Source of the DNA: an uncultured Bacilli bacterium
GTDB lineage: Bacteria; Bacillota_I; Bacilli_A; RF39; UBA660
Length of the DNA: 32,863 bases
NCBI GenBank assembly: GCA_947598395.1
Contig: CANQFG010000007.1
Coordinates: 1-32,863, forward strand
Direction: 5' to 3'
Shown in pieces: positions 28,178 to 32,863 of the stretch (position 1 is the first letter of the stretch; each line of letters starts with the position of its first letter). The position numbers and the translations under genes are program-made. The notes under the pieces are model-generated. The model was not told the origin of the DNA, did not search any database, and saw only the letters and a list, made by a program, of their open reading frames with translations.

Positions 28178-30067
28178 ATGAAATACTTTATTTTTATAGT
28201 ATCAATTTTATTTTTAGTTTTAGGACATTACATTAAAGTATTAAGAATGAAAAAGTTTATTGAAATTTATGAGCAACCTAATGATAAAAACTTAATTCAA
28301 GCATTGTCTTTAGGCTATTTTGTAAATTTCTTTTTGCCATTTAAATTTATCGGTGAATTTTTTAGAGCCTGGTTTCAAGGAAAAAAAATGAAAAATGGTA
28401 TATCGTTTGGCTTGGCAACTGTAATTATAGATAGATTTTTAGATATTTTAACGGTTATAATAATATTTATATTTTTATACTTAATTGGTTTTAAAAACGA
28501 AACAATTAAATCGTCGATTACTTTTTATGCAATATTTGGCATTTTAATTGTTACATTTTTAGCTTTATTAAATAATAATAAATTTAGAAATGTTATAAAA
28601 AAAATAATTATTAATTTTTCGAAAATTTTTAATGATAATATTAAATTAAAAATTTTAAAAATATCGTGGTATGTCATTTTATCTTTTAAAAATTTGATTA
28701 AAAGAATTGATAAAATTAAAATATTATTATATAGTATTTTATCGTGGGGATGTTATCTTTTAAGTTATGCTTTGTTTGCTAAAGCTCTTCAACTTTTTAA
28801 TTTAAATATTGATGCTGTAGATATTTTTATTGGTTTATTCTCCGCTAATAATTTAATGATTTCAATAGGTAAACTTTCATTTAGCAACATATTATTATGT
28901 ATATATATTATAAGTTCAACTTTTATATTATATTTCATATCATTTTTTGCCAAAAATAAAAATTTTTCAAAAGAATATTACGAATTGTTGCCACAATTAA
29001 ATTATAATGATAAATTGAATTTTTTGGAGGGATATTTTTCATCAAAAAATGGAACTTACTTTAATAATTATATAAGAATAAATCAAGATATATCTATAAT
29101 TAAAGATTATTCTGCTGGTAGTAATGCTACTACTATGCTTTGTGAAAAAAATGGTAAAATGTTTTTTAGAAAGTATTCAATTGGTGAGGATAGCAAAAAA
29201 CTTTATGAGCAAGTATTGTGGATAAAAAGTCATAAAGATAATATCCCTTTAACAGAAATAACAAATGTAAAATATGATGATGATTTTTTCTTTTACGATA
29301 TGCCTTATAATAAGGACTACATTAGTTGCTTTAATTATGTACATAATGTACAAATTGCGACTGGTTGGAAGGTAATAGAAAGTGCGTTAAATTCCATTCA
29401 TAATAATTTGCATACTTTAAATGTTAAACGTGCTGATCGAGAAACAATTAATCTTTATATAGATAACAAAGTTTTAAAAAATCTTGATAAAATTAAAAAC
29501 GCGAAATACATAAAACCTTTATTAAAATATAATTATTTGAACATTAATGGCAAAAAATATCATAATTTAAATTATTTTGAAAAATATCTTTCTAAAGATA
29601 ATTTATATAATATCTTTAAAAATGATATGTATTCGGATATTCATGGTGATTTTACTATAGAAAATATAATTGCTATACCTGAAAAAAATAGTTTTTATAT
29701 CATTGATCCAAATACGGGAAATTTACATAATTCAGCTAATTTAGATTTTGCAAAATTATTACAGTCACTTCATGGTGGATATGAGTTTTTAATGAATACT
29801 CAAACGTTATCAATTGATGAAAATAAAATAATTTATATGTCTTCAAAATCTCAGGTTTACAATGAAATATATATAAAATATGAACATTATTTAAAAAGAA
29901 ATTTTTCTAATGAAGAACTAAAAAGCATTTATTACCATGAAATAGTACATTGGTTGAGATTATTGCCTTATAAAATAGAAAAAAATGGTGTAAGAAGTAT
30001 TTTATTTTATTGTGGCTTAATTATTGTTTTAAATGATGTTATAGATAAATTTAAGGAGACTTTATGA
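28178..30067 (+). CDS. Fusion: LPG-synthase-TM/UPF0104-like membrane domain plus APH/choline-kinase-like kinase
   Basis: N-terminus GYFVNFFLPFKFIGEFFRAWFQGKKMKNGISFGLATVIIDRFLDI is LPG_synthase_TM-like; C-terminus has MFFRKYSIG, IHGDFTIENI and FYIIDPNTG (HGDxxxxN...D kinase motifs). Confidence 0.8.
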   Translation: MKYFIFIVSILFLVLGHYIKVLRMKKFIEIYEQPNDKNLIQALSLGYFVNFFLPFKFIGEFFRAWFQGKKMKNGISFGLATVIIDRFLDILTVIIIFIFLYLIGFKNETIKSSITFYAIFGILIVTFLALLNNNKFRNVIKKIIINFSKIFNDNIKLKILKISWYVILSFKNLIKRIDKIKILLYSILSWGCYLLSYALFAKALQLFNLNIDAVDIFIGLFSANNLMISIGKLSFSNILLCIYIISSTFILYFISFFAKNKNFSKEYYELLPQLNYNDKLNFLEGYFSSKNGTYFNNYIRINQDISIIKDYSAGSNATTMLCEKNGKMFFRKYSIGEDSKKLYEQVLWIKSHKDNIPLTEITNVKYDDDFFFYDMPYNKDYISCFNYVHNVQIATGWKVIESALNSIHNNLHTLNVKRADRETINLYIDNKVLKNLDKIKNAKYIKPLLKYNYLNINGKKYHNLNYFEKYLSKDNLYNIFKNDMYSDIHGDFTIENIIAIPEKNSFYIIDPNTGNLHNSANLDFAKLLQSLHGGYEFLMNTQTLSIDENKIIYMSSKSQVYNEIYIKYEHYLKRNFSNEELKSIYYHEIVHWLRLLPYKIEKNGVRSILFYCGLIIVLNDVIDKFKETL

Positions 30068-30612
30068 AATTAGCAATATTTGATATGGATGGGACACTAT
30101 ATAATACTAATGATGTTAATTATTATGCATATAAAGAAGCATTAGAAAAATATAGTGTTAAACTAGATTATGATTATTATTGTAAGTTTTGTAATGGCAG
30201 GCATTATAAAACTTTTATTCCTCAATTGATTGATGATGAAGAAGCTATAAAAGATATTCATCAATTGAAAAAAGATTTTTATGCTAAGCATTTAAATAAG
30301 GTAATTATAAATGAACATTTATTTGACATAATTTGTTTAATAAAAAATGAATATAAGATTGCTTTAGTGACAACTGCTTCTAAAAAGAATACAATGGAAT
30401 TGTTAAAGTATACGGATAAAGATAAAATATTTGATTATATTTTAACGCAAGAAGATATTAAAAACCCTAAGCCTGATCCTGAAGGATTTTTAAAAGCTAT
30501 ACAATATTTTAACGTAAGTCCCAAAAATACCATTATTTTTGAGGATAGTGATGTTGGTATCGAAGCGGCTTTGAAAACTAAAGCAAATGTTATTAAAGTT
30601 ATAAATTTTTAA
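30064..30612 (+). CDS. HAD-superfamily IA phosphatase
   Basis: LAIFDMDGTLYNT, ALVTTASKKNT, NPKPDPEGFLKA, IIFEDSDVGIEAALKT; ATGA overlap with upstream gene. Confidence 0.92.
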   Translation: MKLAIFDMDGTLYNTNDVNYYAYKEALEKYSVKLDYDYYCKFCNGRHYKTFIPQLIDDEEAIKDIHQLKKDFYAKHLNKVIINEHLFDIICLIKNEYKIALVTTASKKNTMELLKYTDKDKIFDYILTQEDIKNPKPDPEGFLKAIQYFNVSPKNTIIFEDSDVGIEAALKTKANVIKVINF

Positions 30613-30652
30613 TATTTATAATAATGGTAAAAACTGGAAGGATTATAATAGT

Positions 30653-31784
30653 ATGAGTTGTGAAAATAGTGAAAGAAAAATTAGAAATTCTAATATAGAA
30701 TTGTTACGGATAATATCAACATTTTTGATTATTGCTTTTCATATGAGACGATATAATTATATTTGGTCTAGTAAGCCTATTGGCTATATTTTTGGTACAA
30801 TTTTTTCAAGCTGGGGAGTATTAGGTGTTGATATTTTTTTAATTATTAGTGCATATTTTTTATCTGAATCAAAATTTCATATAAAAAAAGTAATTAATAT
30901 TGTTTTTCAAACTTTTAGTTGGATTATTTTATTTACTTGTGTATATGCCGTTTATAGTTATATAAAACTGGGGGGGGGTCAATTATAATATTTTTCAATT
31001 TTTGTTAGAAGGATTTTTCCAACCATTTTTTTGCAACTTTTATTGGTATATTACAGCTTATTTTTTTATGTTGTTATTATCTCCATTTTTAAATAAGTTA
31101 ATAAATAAACTTAATAAACGTAATTTTCAAAAAGTATTAGTAATTTGTTTATTTATTCCAATTTATGCTCAGTATAGTGAATATAATCCGGTTTGTGACG
31201 TTGTTACTTTTTCATATGTATATTTATTAATTAGTTATATAAAAAAATATGGTAGTAAATTAGTCGATAAATTATCGAATAAACCTTGGTATATTTTAAC
31301 TATAATTATAGTTGTTGCTTCAATATTTATATCCAATGCGCTTTTAGATAAAAGTGTACCTTTAAAGGTTATCAGTTATTTAATATCTCAAACTTTTGGA
31401 AAAATTATTCGTCACTCCAATATTATGCTTATAACTTCTATTTTGATTTTTTTCAATGTTCTTAATAAGAAGCCAAGTTATAATAAAAAAATAAATAAAA
31501 TTTCATCATATTGTTTGGGAATATATCTTTTTCACGAAAATGCTTTTTTTAATATGCCACTTGTTCCATGGGCGTTTGTTAAAGCCTTTAATTATTGGGG
31601 CTTTATGAGTATAGATGTGTTTTTCCCTATATCATTTCTTTCTATTGTTATTCTTGTTTTTATATTTGGTGCAATTATAGAAGCTATCAGGAATTATATT
31701 ATTCAAAAGCCTTTTATGAGCTGGGTTTCTAAAAAATATGAAAACAACATGAATTTAATAGATAATTGGTTTAATAGCTTTTAA
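30653..31784 (+). CDS. Acyltransferase family 3 membrane protein, frame-disrupted at a G9 tract (ORFs 30653..30988 and 31002..31784)
   Basis: NSNIELLRIISTFLIIAFHMRRYN...GVLGVDIFLIISAYFLSESKF, then frame change at GGGGGGGGG 30970-30978. The other frame continues FYWYITAYFFMLLLSPFLNKLINKL...YCLGIYLFHENAF. -1 G (or +2) restores one ORF. Confidence 0.87.
30970..30978 (+). repeat. G9 homopolymer inside acyltransferase gene
   Basis: aaaact-GGGGGGGGG-tcaatt, read directly. Confidence 0.92.
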
Positions 31785-31819
31785 TGTAATGTTATAGTTA
31801 ATTTACATTTATAAAGTGA

Positions 31820-31848
31820 TTGATAATGAAGTAATTATATGCTAAAAT
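31820..31848 (+). promoter_or_regulatory. Promoter upstream of tagD
   Basis: TTGATA (31820-31825), 17 bp, TAAAAT (31843-31848), extended TGC. Confidence 0.65.
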
Positions 31849-31947
31849 AAACAATATAAAAAATTTAAATTATAAAGAAAAATTGTATTGAAAATTATTT
31901 CCAAAATACGAAGAATTTATGAATGCATAATATGAGGAGTTTAGGTT

Positions 31948-32397
31948 ATGAAGAGAATTTTGACATATGGAACATTTGATTTATTACATTATGGACATAT
32001 TCGTCTATTAAAAAGAGCTAAGGAATTGGGAGATTATTTAATTGTTGCCTTATCGACCGATGAATTTAATGATATCAAGGGCAAGAAAGCTTATCATAAT
32101 TATGAAACGCGAAAAGAGATGCTCGAAGCCATTCGTTATGTCGATTTAGTTATTCCCGAAGAGACGTGGGAACAAAAACTTGATGATGTAAAAAATTATC
32201 ACGTGGATGTCGTCGTCATGGGAAGCGACTGGGCGGGAAGTGACCGCTTTGAATATTTAAATGATTATTGTGAAGTTGTCTATCTCGATCGCACTGAAGG
32301 AATATCGACAACTAAGATAAAGGAAGAACTTGGACTTCAAGAACCAGTTAATCATGTCGATCAAATTCCAACCCCAAGATTTGAAAATCAAAAATAA
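31948..32397 (+). CDS. tagD: Glycerol-3-phosphate cytidylyltransferase
   Basis: KRILTYGTFDLLHYGHIRLLKRAKELGDYLIVALSTDEFN...RTEGISTTKIKEEL. Confidence 0.93.
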   Translation: MKRILTYGTFDLLHYGHIRLLKRAKELGDYLIVALSTDEFNDIKGKKAYHNYETRKEMLEAIRYVDLVIPEETWEQKLDDVKNYHVDVVVMGSDWAGSDRFEYLNDYCEVVYLDRTEGISTTKIKEELGLQEPVNHVDQIPTPRFENQK

Positions 32398-32443
32398 AGG
32401 GTTTAAAGATTTTTGCTTTTTTGAATTTGGATTATGCTGTACC

Positions 32444-32475
32444 AAAAGAATTGATTATTCAATTCTTTTTTTCCT
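32444..32475 (+). terminator. Intrinsic terminator after tagD
   Basis: AAAAGAATTGA-TTAT-TCAATTCTTTT plus T-run. Confidence 0.75.
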
Positions 32476-32510
32476 TTTTATTCATATGATTAATCAGAAA
32501 GGAAGAAATT

Positions 32511-32771
32511 ATGGAAACATTAAAAGTATCAACTAAATCGAATCCTAGTAAAGTGGCAGGTGCAATCGCGAATGTATTTAGAAACTATGGTTCGGTTGAA
32601 GTCCAAACAATAGGTGCAGGAAGTTTAAATCAAGCAATTAAGGCGATATGTATTGCTCGAGGTTTTGTAGCTCCTTCCGGAAAAAACTTAATTGTGATAC
32701 CCGCATTTTCGGATATAACGATTGATGGTGAAGAAAAAACGGCCATTAAATTAATAGTCGAATCGCGATAA
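32511..32771 (+). CDS. spoVS: Stage V sporulation protein S (SpoVS)-like
   Basis: METLKVSTKSNPSKVAGAIANVFRNYGSVEVQTIGAGSLNQAIKAICIARGFVAPSGKNLIVIPAFSDI. Confidence 0.95.
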   Translation: METLKVSTKSNPSKVAGAIANVFRNYGSVEVQTIGAGSLNQAIKAICIARGFVAPSGKNLIVIPAFSDITIDGEEKTAIKLIVESR

Positions 32772-32863
32772 TAGGTAAGAGTTTAGGGTTCTTTGTCAAA
32801 TAGTGTTGGTAGACAATAAAATTGATAAATGAACTAAAATTGTAAAGGGTGACGAAAGTCATC

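Noticed and set aside
20853-31784. Treating both split acyltransferases as simple decayed pseudogenes
   Set aside because: Each has only one lesion, located exactly at a G9 tract, with otherwise intact frames; reversible slippage (or a homopolymer sequencing error) explains this better than random decay.
1-32863. CRISPR array, rRNA, toxin-antitoxin or defence system
   Set aside because: No regularly spaced repeats, rRNA sequence, nuclease/defence motifs or TA pairs recognised.

Overview
A 32.9-kb window from a low-GC Firmicutes/Bacilli- or Mollicutes-like genome (taxonomy inferred from gene content only). Left part (1-13.45 kb): a truncated FGE/C-type-lectin-like surface protein, a glycine-rich (ALK/LTK GRD-like) secreted protein, murG, ftsQ/divIB-like, queH, an isolated prepilin-like gene, an LtaS-like synthase, ftsY-ylxM, a small VirB2/TrbC-like membrane protein, a tRNA-Ala(TGC), and a Y-family polymerase-YolD operon with a candidate SOS promoter. 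Middle (about 13.5-31.8 kb): a strikingly AT-rich surface-glycan island (GT4, several GT2s, EpsG/Wzy-like polymerase, TagF-like glycerophosphotransferase, Wzx-like flippase, two acyltransferases, two GtrA/GtrB/membrane-protein modules, and a nucleotidyltransferase / membrane-kinase fusion / HAD set). Right edge: tagD, spoVS, and a possible IS terminus. The most notable signal is three G9 homopolymers in an AT-rich context. Two interrupt the reading frames of the island's two acyltransferases, each repairable by a small change in G number. The third lies at the predicted transcription start of the glycine-rich surface protein. Together they suggest an undescribed slipped-strand phase-variation network for cell-surface decoration, provided the tracts are not sequencing artefacts.
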